Positions 47,140 to 59,745 of a stretch of 64,000 nt of DNA are shown here, piece after piece (position 1 is the stretch's first letter; every line of letters starts with the position of its first letter). The stretch is from Brachynemurus nebulosus (Eukaryota > Arthropoda > Insecta > Neuroptera > Myrmeleontidae), in NCBI GenBank assembly GCA_035578155.1, contig JAPWDM010000022.1:682001-746000 (forward strand), written 5' to 3'. A model generated the notes under the pieces. The model ran no database searches. It was not told where the DNA came from and saw only the letters and a list, made by a program, of their open reading frames with translations. A program made the translations under genes and the position numbers.

Positions 47140-47902
47140 ACTGAATACCTCGTTTTTTTCCATCTTATTTTGTTAATAACAATTGCAATATTTTATGTGC
47201 TGTAAAATCCTTAAAATATATTTTTCTATAGCTCATTACGAAACGAATGAGCTATTATTCATATTTTTAAAAGCTTTATTTCTATTTTTCACGTTTTTCA
47301 ACTTGCGAACGACACTATTGTACAAGTTTGGATATATGAACATAAAAAATACATGTACCTACATGCTACAAGTAGAAATCTCAATTAATATGCGACAGAA
47401 AAAATATTCTCAATTTTTAGAAGTAAGTACTTTCCTGTATTGAAAAGTAGCAATAAAACTTTTTCTCCACGTACATTTTTGTGTGGAGTATCGTTCAAAG
47501 GGGCTCTTAAAATGAAGTTGAGGTTCATTTTTAAGCCTCGTGTGTGAAATATTGAGCTTCAAAGTGATATTTTTGTCCTTCCCTCCTCTCGTAACTTTTC
47601 AACTTCGAGTACAAGAAATTAAATAAAATATAAATACTGTCACTTAATAAGAATCACTTTTTTAAAACACTTTTCGTTTGCGGAATATTGACCTTCAAAA
47701 TAGCGTGCAATGTTCCTCTACCTTTAACTTTTCAATTGCGGATCCAAATAATCTAAACAAACAAAAAGTAGATAAGAACAATTGCTAAGAAATTTTAGCT
47801 AGAATTATTTCGGATATCTTGGGTCAATATTTTTAAAAGATATATGGGGAATCAAATTATCAAGTAATTAACCTCATACTACCTCATACATTGTATAATA
47901 CA
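47140..47902. other. No gene
   Basis: An 86-codon frame (47183-47443) has no motif. Nothing else is recognised. Confidence 0.3.
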
Positions 47903-47910
47903 CCTACATG

Positions 47911-48216
47911 CAGGGCCGGATTAACCCTCAGTCCGCCCCTAGGCACCTTGAAAAATGCCGCCCCTACCTTTTGTTTAAAAAAAGGAAATCTTGAAAAAAA
48001 AAAACGTCAATCACAAATTTTTCTACCGTGATTTAAAAATTTGCCGCCCCTATTCCTACCTTTTTTACAAACTTTCTCTTAAAAAGAAAAACGTGACGAG
48101 CAAAAAAAAAACGTTAATTATTCATTTTTCCGCCCTATTTTAAAAATTTACCGCCCCTAAAAATCTCCCGCCCCTAGGCTATGGCCTAGGGTGGCCTATT
48201 GGCTAGGCTGGCCCTG
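47911..48216. mobile_element. hAT-type MITE, second family member
   Basis: The left end is CAGGGCCGGATTAACC and the right end finishes GGCTGGCCCTG. Both sides carry the octamer CCTACATG (47903-47910 and 48217-48224), a perfect 8-bp target duplication. The interior has repeated CCGCCCCTA words and poly-A stretches. It is 306 bp with no ORF, and shares its terminus with the MITE at 4970-5198 but little of its interior. Confidence 0.9.
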
Positions 48217-48599
48217 CCTACATGTGCAATAACATTGTTGAATATGTTTATCAATTGTTGAGACAACCATAAAAAATATATTTAACTTTTCTACATTTTA
48301 TCTTGAAAGTTGTGAAATACTCTAGTTACTGACTACGGAACCCTGACGTCGTAAATGAACGTAGAAAATTTTATTATAAGATATAACTTACAGCTGTAGA
48401 AAAACTTCATTTGAGTATTAATATGAATGCATTGAAAGAATTAATGGCTCCATAGATAAATATAAAATCTCGTAAATACTACGGAATATATTGTAATTTT
48501 ACGGAGCGTATTAACAGTATCAGTCAAAAGTATTCATACTAAAAATTTTGTGTATAGATACCTATGTGAACTAAATTTTCAGTCGAATTATATATATTT

Positions 48600-48900
48600 T
48601 TTTCCCGCCAACTTTTAATATGTGTAGGGCCCCCCCGTGGAAATTAAAAGCTAAAATTTGGTAAGTGTGGCTCATTTTCGAGGCACCTCATACTATCAAA
48701 GTGGGGTCAGATTTTGGGCAAATTTTGGATCCGACCAAAATTTTAGGGGGTGGCGAGGGGCAACAAAACAATAAAACTTTTCCAAACCGGTTGGAAATAA
48801 TGTTTCGGTCAATTACCTACAACAAATCCAAAATTCAGCTTCCTAGGATGATTCGGAGGGAGTAGAGGGGGAAAAATGATTTTTGCTCGATCTAACGCGC
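48600..48900. repeat. GC-skewed lead-in to the 160-bp array
   Basis: This stretch has GGGCCCCCCCGTGG and other homopolymer runs, and phrases (GGGGTCAGATTTTGGG) like the tandem units that follow. It is possibly a diverged unit. The short open frame across it is not supported. Confidence 0.35.
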
Positions 48901-49500
48901 CCACAGCCCCCCAGAATTAACGCAGAGGGTTGAAATTTGGTGTGTTGATAAAGTTCGTACCTAGGTTGTGCTTTTTGGAGGTTTAATATTTTACCCCCAC
49001 CCCCCTCATTTTTAAGCTACAATTTCATGCTTTTTTGACATTTTCGAAGTTTGTGCCACTCGCACAGGTCACCCAAATAAACCAAGAGGGCTAAAATTTT
49101 GTATTCGGATTGAGTTAGTATTAAAGGGGTGCCTTTTGGGGGTCTCTCGCTTTTAACCCTTACCCCCACCATTTTTATACAAAAAAGAACATGATTTTTC
49201 TTATTTTTAACAGTTTCGTTTGGGTCAAAATCTCCCCAAATAAATCTAGAAGGCTGAAATTTTGTCTACAGTTTAAGCTAATAGCCAGCCACTGCTTTTT
49301 GGAGGTTGCAACTGTTAGCCCTTACCCCCACGATTTTTACGCCAATATTTCCTTAATTTTTTTGCTTGTTTTCTAACACGTCTAGAGACTCTCTAAGGAA
49401 ACCTAGAGGGCTGAAATTTTGTACGTGTATTCAGTTAGTATCCAGCTAGTACCTTTTAGGGAGTCCACATTACTTTTCCCCCCACTTCTTCCATTTTTAC
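48901..49500. repeat. ~160-bp degenerate tandem array
   Basis: At least four units share GAGGGCTGAAATTTTGT (about 48926, 49087, 49250, 49407; spacing about 161, 163 and 157), followed by GTTAGTAT, GCTTTTTGGGGGT and CCCTTACCCCCAC..TTTTT blocks. Divergence among units is high. It ends about 35 bp before repeat R3 copy 3, so it may belong to the same composite. Confidence 0.7.
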
Positions 49501-49535
49501 ATCGGAATTCAATGCTATTGTTAAATGTGTTTTAA

Positions 49536-50148
49536 ATGCATTATTTTTATTCTGAATACAAGTAAGCGAATAGTAATTTTAAAAAAAAATTGAAAGAAAT
49601 GAACTTACCTTTATAACAAATGAAATACATACATATTAAGTCACTGTTTATTTATAAATTAGGAATCTTCGATTTTTATTATTTATAAAGTAGAAATTTT
49701 GGATCTTTTTGAAAGAAAAAATATCTTCACAAAGGCCTTAATAACAGTGAGATTCTACGTCCGTTTTTCAGACTTTCTGAAGAAAAAAATATCTCCATAA
49801 AAGCCTTCCAGTTTACTATTTAAGTTCCTTTTTTAATATTTAAAAATAAAACACAAAGGCAATTGGCCGATAAGCATGGGTAGAAATGCCTTCGTACGAA
49901 TTGTGTTGGCTTTTTTCCTGCTAACTGCTATCGGCACAAAATTGAAATTTACTGAGATTCAGCCCTTAAAAACTTAAAACATTTTTTTAAAGCCCCGATC
50001 AACTGGACACTCATCATCAGTTTTGAAATCACCAAAATGACAAATCGCTTGTGGACTTTCAATTACATTTCGCTTGTAGACATTCAGTACCGAAGATGAA
50101 AGGAAAAATTCGACTTCCGTGATGAGGCTCCGCTGCTCACGGCGTTTT
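49536..50148. repeat. Dispersed repeat R3, copy 3
   Basis: Direct-orientation copy of 18107-18672, with an extra segment near 49740-49790. It ends with TGAGGCTCCGCTGCTCACGGCG-type sequence. There is no conserved ORF. Confidence 0.8.
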
Positions 50149-50608
50149 ATTTCATTTATTATAAAGCTTGCTAAGACTATCGTCTTAATCAAAAGTTAGA
50201 TTCTTGTCGGTACTCAAAACCTCTATTAAAAATAACAATAAAAGACTTTGTCTAGACATGAACATTGCGCTGAACGACAAGTAGAATAATATGCAGAACG
50301 ACCCACGGAACACCAATTTGAATAGAAGCCATGAACGCGTTTGCAAATTGTAACCATTCGCGTTTGTGCGCGCGATCGAACATTCAGTGAAAAAAATCAC
50401 GCAAATGTGTTTACAGGATTCGGAGGAGTCAAAAGCAAAACAGCAAGTGTGCGGAGAATCATGGATTTGTTTCTGTGTCTTGTGATACTCAATTTTGTTT
50501 ATTATTATTCTTAATAATACTTGATATATTTAATATTCAAAATCAGAAGACACTTGAAATTACTTCCACTTACAGTTTGAAACTTTAATTCACATACTAA
50601 ATTGCTAA
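50149..50608. other. Non-repetitive interval, no gene
   Basis: Composition is more balanced than average at 50270-50400 (CGCGCGCGATCG-type words), but no ORF with recognisable content is present. Confidence 0.35.
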
Positions 50609-51240
50609 GACCTGGTTTAGACTACGACACAAATTGCTACACAAATATCTACTTAATAAATCTCTAACACTGACTGACTCACAGACAACGCACAGCCTAA
50701 ACCGTTGGGTTTAGAAGAATGAAATTTTGCACAGGAGTTCCCTATGTAATGTAGGTGAGCACTAAGAAAGGATTTTTGAAAATTCGTCTTTATATCGTCT
50801 AAATAAATCTTTGCCACTGACTAACATCCTGAGATGTTGCCGATGGTCAATCCCATCGGGTAGGTATATGGCTAGTCAGACATTTTCTTTACTGTTCACC
50901 TTTTGACAGATTTTTGTGTCTGGATAGTATCGGTACATAAATGTACTGAATTTGTGTCCGAGCTATTCACATGCAAAAAAATTTTAAGAACGAAACAGCT
51001 AGTACTCGATTACCATGAATCGATCTCTCTTCTGTGAGTGTATGGAAAAGTGTCAAAATTGTTTGAAAACTTATTAGCCACAAGAGACACTTTTACACAA
51101 CGTGTTCACACAGCCACTGATTCGACACTAATTATGGTGTCCGCAACAAATGTCACAATTAGAGACACTCGTATGTACAAATAGACACTCGGAGTATACA
51201 TCGAGTGTACGGTGTATAGCGTCGTAGTCTAAACGTACCC
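50609..51240. mobile_element. MITE with GTTTAGACTACGAC ends and nested repeat
   Basis: GTTTAGACTACGACAC at 50615 and its complement GTCGTAGTCTAAAC at 51221-51234 are terminal inverted repeats. Inside, 50650-50880 is the inverted counterpart of the retroposon-like repeat at 19200-19515, so one element lies in the other. No coding content. Confidence 0.65.
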
Positions 51241-52146
51241 TAATATTTTTGCATTTATTTGTGTATACAAAGGTGTTTGCCGCCATTTGATCGATTTGCT
51301 TCATTAGGCTAATGAATAATTTATAATACATGCCACTGCAACTTACATATTTTCTGAGGAACTTTGAAAATAGTACAAACCCGTTCCGTTCGTTTTTTTA
51401 TTCCTCGAAATTTATATCCATACTCGGTTCTGTTAGATGTCCTTAGTTCTACATCTATCACTCAATGCAATGTTCAGTTCTGTATAAAGTCTACTTAAAA
51501 AGAGATGTGAAGCTTTTCTAATAAATTATGTAGTTGATTGAGTAAAAACTATTAATATTATATTAAAGGCTATCTCGTTACATGCTTGACTTATAATATT
51601 TTGATCCACGCTGTAAATATCTTCTGAATGAGGTTTTCTTGTTTCAAGTACACAATTATAAAACCAGGAAAGTATTTCCAGTGACCTCTCACATTAAAAT
51701 AATTATTTATTTAACTATTTATATTTTTCATGACAGGCATTATTTAATTTTTTTACCATAAAATAACATTGAATTAAAATTAGTAAATTGTTTTTAATGC
51801 CCATATATGAAATCAAATGACCGTACAGATAAATAACACCGCATATGTGCATGTCGCGTACCTGTGATACATCATATGCGTCTGTAAATAAAACTTAAAT
51901 AACTGCAATTAATAATAAAAATTTTAAACATATTTATTCGGTAAATCTATTGAAAATAATTTTTATTTTTAATTCTCTTTGTCATTAATTTATTATCAGC
52001 TCATAAATACTATTATACTAGAAAAGATGAGTTAATTGTTCTTTTTTTTCTAAATATTTACTATAAATACATTATTACTGCAAACAGTTGTTTCAAAAAA
52101 AAAAAATCTTAATTATAAAAATTTAATAAAATTTGTGTTTTTGTAG
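51241..52146. other. Terminal part of the intron, no repeats recognised
   Basis: About 900 bp of AT-rich sequence without the repeats that fill the rest of the intron. It is possibly the ancestral intron flank and a place for regulatory sequence, but nothing specific is visible. The acceptor is TTTGTGTTTTTGTAG. Confidence 0.35.
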
Positions 52147-54179
52147 GTACGAATGAACCAATTAACGTGAAGGATTCCCGTGGTCTGTTTTCGCCTCGGA
52201 TGGATTATGATCAATGGACACCACTAGGGCGTGGAGATCCCTTAAAAAATGATCCTACCTATGATTATGTACCACCAGTTCTGGATCGTGTACATTACTG
52301 GATTGATCCAGCATCAAGAAAACCAGATCCACCTCTACCGACAGAAATGAAAAAAACAGAAATTTTAGTCTTAGGAGTATCGTCAAAGAAACCAAGCACA
52401 GCTTCTGTTCCGCCTCAATTAGAATCAAGAAGGGATACATACGATCCTTTTTTAAAATTTGTTGATGCTCCAAAATTTAATTATCATTCAATATATTCAC
52501 GGCCACAGAAACAATCCCCTTATTCTCTTGGATCATTTTATTCACCACCATTTTATACAAATAAAAATAAATTTGAGAATTCAGCATATTCAGTAAAAGA
52601 CGAACAACGCGTGCCATATACTATGTTGATGCCGCCACCACTACAGACAATACCGGAAACACTATCTTACTCTGAAGAAGCAGCGATTGTAAACGATACG
52701 GCTCCGATTTCATTTCCTCAAAACATAAAATTTGATTTATCGACAACCGAGCCTGCCATTTCTATTGCAGAAGCCAGTTTAGTTTTCCAATCAAGTAGTC
52801 CTAGTAATCCTGACGAATGGAAAGACGGAAGTATCCATTATGCTACACTAGCGGAACCAAGTGCACAAGTTACATGGCGAACACCAACGCCGAATCAACC
52901 CAGTAATAAAAATAATTTTGAAAATCACAATAAAACCGAAAATAACCAAGTTCCTACGAATAGTCTACATCAATCATCAAATAATGCTAATTTCGTGTCC
53001 CCGTTATCGTCAACGTCAATGAGAAACATACAAATGTTACAAATAGCTGGAAATAAGCCAACTGCTGCACACGTTGCTGTCGGTGGAATGCCAATGCACA
53101 AAGGTCAAGTGTCCGATGATACAATGGACATTGATAGCTCATATGTAAATATTGGTAAACTCAATGCTCACGTGCTACCAGATAGTATTGTATCTACAAA
53201 TATACCGACATATACCCCACCGTATATGAGTACAATGTCAAATAAATATGTTACTCACAAACCATATAAAACGGCGAGCTCACAACGGCCTAATTTTGTT
53301 CTACACTCTAGCCATATTAAATATCCAAGTCCACCTTTACACCGAAAACCATCACCATTTAACTATGAAACGTCATTACCAATTAAACCACCAACACCGA
53401 TGACATTGCAAACAATGCAAACAATGTTACCACCTATGATGAGTACCGGCAAAGTTAAATTTCCTGAACATCCAACACCATTGATACAGAACTATTTACA
53501 AAGTGAATCTAAACTTACACCACAAATTCAAACTATACCACCACCAAGTACTACCGTCAGTACCACGTCAACAAAATCTACGACTACCACTAGTGTACCA
53601 TCGACTACAACTCCATCATCTTTAACCACCGACCCATTATTTTCCCATTATAAACAACCGATAGCACCACTTCGGGGACCCATGTACCTAATCATACAAG
53701 GTCATTCAAAAGTAAAAACTTACGGCGTGAACAAGTCAAATGTACATGGAATTCCGATACAAGAAAGCAATGAAATTTTCCGTTCCGATGACGCGGACAC
53801 CAAAAAAGAATATCTTGTCCGTCATTTACACTCAAATTATCTCAAAGATTCTGATGAACACGAAAGTGAACGACGTCTACGTGTTAGCAAAGATTTACAA
53901 ACGTTACAACATGTATTACAAACTGGTCTCGGTGCCGTTGATTTTGACATCTTGGAACAGTCAACAGCTGCTGCCACTACCCTTAACGATAATAGCAATA
54001 ATGTTCGACAAAAACGAGACTATAAGGAAGTGAAGGAAGCTATTATTGGTGCACAATATAAAGTTATTGAAAGTAGTAATCATACGACTGAAACATATCG
54101 TAAAGGGATTGTTGAAGCTGGTGATATCTCTGATCTACCAAGAAATAATAATCACTCTAATATAATAGTAAATACTTAA
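52147..54179 (+). CDS. Secreted Pro/Ser/Thr/Tyr-rich protein, main and last coding exon
   Basis: After the TTTTTGTAG acceptor the open frame runs from 52149 to the TAA at 54177-54179, giving 676 codons; with the upstream exon the protein is 714 residues. No ATG lies at the exon start, which supports an upstream exon. Features by full-length numbering: a conserved-looking N-terminal segment at about 57-92 (DYDQWTPLGRGDPLKNDPTY then VPPVLDRVHYWIDP); a Tyr/Pro-rich part at 146-181; a Pro/Thr-rich middle; a mucin-like Ser/Thr run at about 506-533; GPMYLIIQGHSKVKTYG at 548-564; a charged, possibly helical region at 602-632; RQKR at 658-661, a furin-type site; and a 53-residue C-terminal piece. No catalytic motif or transmembrane segment is visible. 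It is probably extracellular, perhaps matrix- or cuticle-associated or the precursor of a C-terminal peptide. I do not recognise a named family. Codon use and complexity are clearly those of a real gene, unlike other ORFs nearby. Confidence 0.92.
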
Positions 54180-54750
54180 AATTAATATAGGTTCAAATTA
54201 GTCATGCGCGCTTTGAGAGCTTAGTAAAAAAAATATTATCAAACAATAAATTTTAGCTTATTTTTTTATTTGATAATATTTTGTTCTATTTTGTCGCAAT
54301 GTTTGTTTTTGTTAACTATTTACAAATGAAGAGTAATAAAATATTTTTTCTTTTTGTGAAAATGTTAAGAATGTGTTTGTTGATTACACTATGTGCCAAA
54401 ATTTTGAAAACGAGCGAAAACGAATAATTCACATTATTTGCAGTTAAATAGTATTATTTTATATAAAAAAGATGTATTCAGTTAAATTATGTTTATGTAT
54501 TTTTGTTTAATAAATAAAAAAAAAATATCTATCATACAAACGATACATAATTCATAGTTTATCAATTTATCATCAATTCATCATACTCATATTATTAATA
54601 TTACGACTTTTTTATTTTATAAATTAGTTTTATTGTGTTCTTTAGTTTAGTTACTCTAACTTATGTATTTTGTTCTTTCATTTTTATTTTTTGTACCTGA
54701 TTGGTAATGATTTATTTTGTACGAAAATTATTTGAATTAAATAAATTTTT
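54180..54750 (+). other. Probable 3' UTR with polyadenylation signals
   Basis: AATAAA occurs at 54335-54340, 54509-54514 and 54740-54745. The last two are followed by A- or T-rich sequence. Which is used cannot be decided from sequence. The interval has no other ORF. Confidence 0.5.
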
Positions 54751-55760
54751 GCTTACCATAAAATTTTAATACTATACTTTTTTTGTCAATCATTAATTGA
54801 ATAGTTTACAAGACAAATCAATTAAGTCCATAAAAAAGTGACCAAATGTCATGAACTGATATGCACAATTTTTTTTTTAAATTGATTATTGATCGCAGGA
54901 CCATCAATGATGTGAGTACTTAATATTAGGAAGATACAAGTAGAGTAGTTCCAGCCAAGTACTTTGACTTCTGAATTTGGATAAATTAAAAAAATGGACT
55001 CAATATAATTGTCTTGTGAGTTATTCAATTTCTAATATGAACCTTCACAAGAAATTAAATATCGTAATATTATAAAATTAAGACAGGTATTATTTAATAT
55101 TTTATGATCAGACTTTTTCAGGATATATCTGGGGGATATAAATCCACCAGACATAATCTGATTCTAAACATTCCCCTAAGAATCATTTAATATTTTTTTT
55201 GGGACTGTTTCGCCAACAAATTAAAGGGTAATCTGATTTAGCTTTGATTATTGCTTTAATCGAAAATAACTTTATCAAAGAATGTCTCAGTAAAATATTA
55301 TAAATTACCACCGGTTCCAAAACTATGATGCCAGCGTCACACAAGTAGCGCAACATTTTCATAGTTTAAGTGCATATTGAAGCCAACGTTTGGAATTCGC
55401 AATTTTCATTTAAAGCGGTATTCCCACGTGACGTTTCAAAATTTTCCAATTTTTAACATATATTTTAAGAGTAAAATACAATCAAAGTGTACTGTGAAAA
55501 TTGTAGACCGAAATTCAAATTACTTACAAAGATATAGCATATAGAAGAGCGTATAGCGAATAGAATATAGTGTTAGGGCTCCAGGAAAGTGATCCTTACG
55601 AAGAAGCGGAAGGGTTATTCTATGAATCAGGTGTAGCTGATGTCCGTGCGTATCAGAGAACCGAATACATTGATCCGTAACAGTGCTGGAGTGCATAATA
55701 TTTTTGAGGAGGCCCGAAAAATTTACGGTTTTGTGGAAAATATATACATTTTCTTTGACC
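54751..55760. other. No gene
   Basis: AT-rich downstream flank. No repeat boundary is recognised, and a 63-codon frame runs into a TA tract. Confidence 0.35.
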
Positions 55761-55761
55761 T

Positions 55762-55763
<2 letters not shown>

Positions 55764-55830
<67 letters not shown>
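55764..55830. repeat. (TA)n microsatellite
   Basis: A TA tract, followed by a short (CATT)n run at 55854-55872. Confidence 0.95.
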
Positions 55831-55837
<7 letters not shown>

Positions 55838-55873
55838 TAAAAGCGAAATACCACTCATTCATTCATTCATTCA

Positions 55874-56060
55874 CTTCTTATCTATCATAAAATCTCCAGA
55901 ACTATAATACCTACAAACTTGAAATTTGGCAAGTAGGTCCCTATTGGATCGTAGGCGCCCGCTAAGAAATGGTTTTGCAAAAGTTTTTGTCTAACCGCCG
56001 AAATTTACGAAAAATCGTAAAACATTAATTTTTTATTACAGTATACAGTAATCTATGGAC
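55874..56060. repeat. Dispersed retroposon-like fragment
   Basis: CTTGAAATTTGGCAAGTAGG, then CGCTAAGAAATGGTTTT, is a phrase order common in insect retroposon 3' regions. There is no second copy in the window and no ORF. Confidence 0.4.
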
Positions 56061-56689
56061 GACTTATAAAAAAATCATATAAATTTTAAATAGTTGCTAA
56101 GTATTTGGAAAAAAATTATTTTGGAATTTTTGTAAGTATTTAATAAATATTTCTATAAATACCACAAATAATATTTTTACCTACGACTACCATAAAATTA
56201 AGGTCAAATTTATTTATAAAGCAAATGATTCATTTTAAAAATATAGTTTTGGCGCATATAAAACATATTATAATTTCTACTATCCTTTTTCAATATATTA
56301 GATAGTAGATCTTCTGAGAGATAGCTATATTACGAGATTATGTAAAAGGTAAGTTTATAAGAATGAATCATTTGCAGTTGTTGTTGGTTTATCTATACTT
56401 ATTTACTGTTCAAAATACTATTAATTTGTATTCTATAAAGAAATAAACAGCTGGACTGTTCAGTTATCCCAGTTATCATCAAATTTAAAGTCTGCTGTTC
56501 TCAGCAAATTCCATACAGATGAAATTTCCATCAAGTCGGTCTCGGTCATCCTGATATTAAAAATGAAATATGGACTTTACTTATCTGTCCTCAATAGTTT
56601 GGAGAAAACGGTAGCAGGTACATATCAAAAAACATGATGAAACAAGACTATAGTTAAAGTTGGTACACGAATCAAAAAAAGAAACAAAA
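56061..56689. other. No gene
   Basis: AT-rich. Nothing recognised. Confidence 0.3.
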
Positions 56690-56843
56690 ACGATCAATGT
56701 TAAAGTTATCCTGTAGGACCTTAGAACCCCCAAGAAAGCCTAAAGTAAACGACTGGACGTATCGTTATCAAATTTTTAGCTCTCCAAAGGAACCCAACAT
56801 AAATGGCTGGACGGATCTTGACCAAATTTTTCTCGAATAGTAC
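56690..56843. repeat. Dispersed repeat interrupted by foldback F, left part
   Basis: Units of the type AGTAAACGACTGGACG..TCTTGACC.AATTTTT continue in the same orientation at 58815-58960 on the other side of the foldback. The family is related to 12250-12480. Confidence 0.55.
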
Positions 56844-56846
56844 TGA

Positions 56847-58802
56847 CAAGTAAAACTACCCAAGTGCCAATCGCCAATCTTTCTGAATCTTTGCTGGTGT
56901 GTAGAATAAGCAAAAATAAGGGACCCGTATTTTTTTTATCGGCCAAGGCCTACGTTCCGGGGGTGAAACCAGCCCTTAAAGTAGGGGGTTCAAATCATAT
57001 TTTTGGAGATATCTCGAAAACTATAAGAGATAGAGGAAAACTTCAAATTGATGAAATATTACTATTTGAGAGATCTATTCACATGTATAGGTTAAACCAG
57101 GGTCGGGTTTATAAGAGGGACTGGAAGGGTGAAAAACAGCGTAAATTTTATTGTATAGTCTGAATGATTCAGTGTACAAAATTTTTACCATCATAAATAG
57201 AAAGAGCACCAAAAAATAGGGGATACGTGTTTTTGCGTTTTTCCGAAATATGTGTTTTATTTAAGACAGATTAGGAAGAAAAAAATTGAATAGATTCTAT
57301 TGCATTATTATTGATTGCAAATACCTTCTATATTTTTTAATTTTATGTTTATTTCATCACGAAAATGTAAATTTTTACTTTCCCATAATGATTCATGTAT
57401 TTTTCAGTACTAACTTAATTTGTAATTTAGTCATGTGTATATTTGGTTATCTATCCTATTCTATATTTTTAACACTGATTTATCCCAAAGTTCCCTGGTT
57501 TGCAAGTGTTAGTGAATGTTCGACAAAAAGCAGTAATCTCTTCCGATCAACAAATCAACTACGTTTATCTTCTTATAAATTCTTTTTTAACCAAATAAAC
57601 GCGGTTTATTTCTTTCTCAACATTCAAACTACTCTTCTTATTCTTTTTGTATGCTTTTGTAGATGTCAACCCCATTTCTCAAATCACAAGATTTATTACT
57701 AAGCATCTGAACAGTAAACGAAAGAGATTACTGCTTCTTGTCGCGAATTCATTAACACAGGCAGATCAGACAACTTTCGCAGAAATGGATGTAAAAAATG
57801 TAGAATACGAATAATGAAATATACACATGACTAAATTACCATTAAAGTAAGTACTGAAAAATACATGAATCATTATCGGAAAGTAAAAATTTACAATAAT
57901 AATGCAATATAATCAATTCAATTTTTTTCTTCCTTATATGCCTTGAATAAAATACGTATTTCGAAAAAACGCAGAAACACGTATCCGATATTTTTTGGTG
58001 CTGTTTCTATTTATGATGGTAAAAATTTGATGAACTACTCAGGCTGTACAGGAAAATTTGCATCGATTTTCACCCCTCCAGTTTCCCTTATGCACCCGAC
58101 TCTGATTTAACCTATACAAGTGAATAGGTCTTTTAAGGAGTTAGGGTGTCTACACAATCAGTGAAATAAGGAATAAGAAATAAGAAATAAGGAATAAGAA
58201 GTATGCCATCTAGTGACGTTGAGTGGAACTTTAACGTAACTGCTCATAGATATGAATATGTAGGTACTTTTGTACGTCAAAATTCGTGATTTTTTTCACT
58301 TTACTGACAAAAAAAGTCATCACGAACGTTATTTTTTCATGAATTTTGATGTACAAAAATACCTAAATACATATACCTACGGGCAGTTACGTTAAAGTTC
58401 CATTCAATGTCACTAGATGGCATACTTCTTATTCCTTATTTCTTGTTTCTTATTCCTTACCTAAATACCTAAATACATATACCTACGAGCAGTTACGTTA
58501 AAGTTCCATTCAATGTCACTAGATGGCATACTTCTTATTCCTTATTTCTTGTTTCTTATTCCTTATTTCATTGATTGTGTGTGACCCATAACATTTCGTT
58601 AGTTCAAAGTTATCCTCTATCTCTTATAGTTTTCAAGATATCTTAAGAAATATGATTTGACCCCCCTACTTTAGGGGCTGGTTTCACCCCGTGAACGTGG
58701 GCCTTGGCCGATAAAAAAATACGGGTCTCTTACTTTTGCCTATTCTACACACCAGCAACGTTTCAAGAAGAGTGGCGATTGGCACCTGGGTAGTTTTACT
58801 TG
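56847..58802. mobile_element. Foldback element F, copy 2, with nested MITE
   Basis: It begins CAAGTAAAACTACCC and ends GGGTAGTTTTACTTG, flanked on both sides by TGA (56844-56846 and 58803-58805), a 3-bp target duplication. The arms of about 720 bp are homologous to copy 1 (37319-38865). Without the MITE at 58143-58587 it would be about 1.51 kb. The 138-codon frame (57286-57702) is the counterpart of frames in copy 1; it carries a hydrophobic, Phe/Ile-rich peptide with no recognised domain and no sign of selection that I can judge. Confidence 0.85.
58143..58587. mobile_element. Palindromic MITE inside foldback F copy 2
   Basis: The ends GGGTGTCTACACAATCAGTG and its near complement (CAATTGATTGTGTGTGACCC-like) enclose long AAGGAATAAGAAATAAG / CTTATTCCTTATTTCTT arms. 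The right arm, including ATGTCACTAGATGGCATACT, is duplicated in tandem with a 121-bp offset. The GGG..CCC ends with TTA and ATA flanks are compatible with a PIF/Harbinger-type 3-bp target, but not proven. Confidence 0.75.
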
Positions 58803-58999
58803 TGAGATTCTGACAAAATGAACATGAGGCTAAAATTCCCCCGTAGACTTTTATGGACCCAAAAAAACCTTCAAATAAACGAACAGCCGGATCTTATCCA
58901 AATTTTTCTCCAATATTATTGAGATTTCGAAATAAGTTAATGTGAATTCAGAAATATTCTCCAGAGCCCTGGGATTTCAAAATGTCTCACAAATTACAG

Positions 59000-59745
59000 T
59001 GCTCTTAAAATTGCCAGTTTGAATATCTAACTATCTACGATAAGATCTCAAGGTATGAAAATTAGACATCCTATTGAAATACGAATATAGCGAAGCATTT
59101 CAGAATATCTGATTTGGAATTAAGGTGAAGTTGAAATGGTTCTCCAGCGGTATCGAATTAAGCAACTCTATACTCTAATTAAACAACTTGACTGATTTTG
59201 ATAAAATTTTATGAAAATATATACTATAATAATATGAATATGACTTGAAAATATGAATAATACTTTAGAGTCGTCGAGCGAGCGAAGCGAAGCACATAAG
59301 GAACTGATTTTGTACAAAATTTCAGAATATTAAATTTAAATGGACGTGTGCTCACATTGTTCGTCAGTTACACCAAATAGGGTGCAAATTAAAAAGCTGA
59401 AGAAATTTGACAATTTTTACTCAAGTACTGTTGAGATCACTGTGAAAGAGAAAGTGACGTTAAAATCATTTCCCGTGGCCTTGGTGCCTTGAAAAGCCTA
59501 AAATAGAAACAATTCTAAAACTGCTGGTATAGGTACCCATACTAAGTTCTTACGGTACGGAAATTAGCCATGCTAATAAAATATGAAGATAGTTATTTTA
59601 GAGTTATTGCGCGAGCAGGGTCAAGCGAGCTATAAATAATTGATTTTGCACAGAATTTTGGAATATATGATTGAAATGAGCTATAAATTTTATCTATATT
59701 TCAGATAATTTTATGCGAGTGAAACCGCGGGTCGCAGCTAGTATA
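59000..59745 (-). repeat. Retroposon-like repeat, inverted orientation
   Basis: Degenerate units with CGAGCGAGCGAAGCGAAGC, AACTGATTTTGTACAAAATT and AATTGATTTTGCACAGAATT, ending with GAAACCGCGGGTCGCAGCTA, the complement of the repeat start at 30618. No ORF survives. Confidence 0.5.

Noticed and set aside
53740..54033. 97-codon second frame within the main exon
   Set aside because: A shadow frame of the supported protein.
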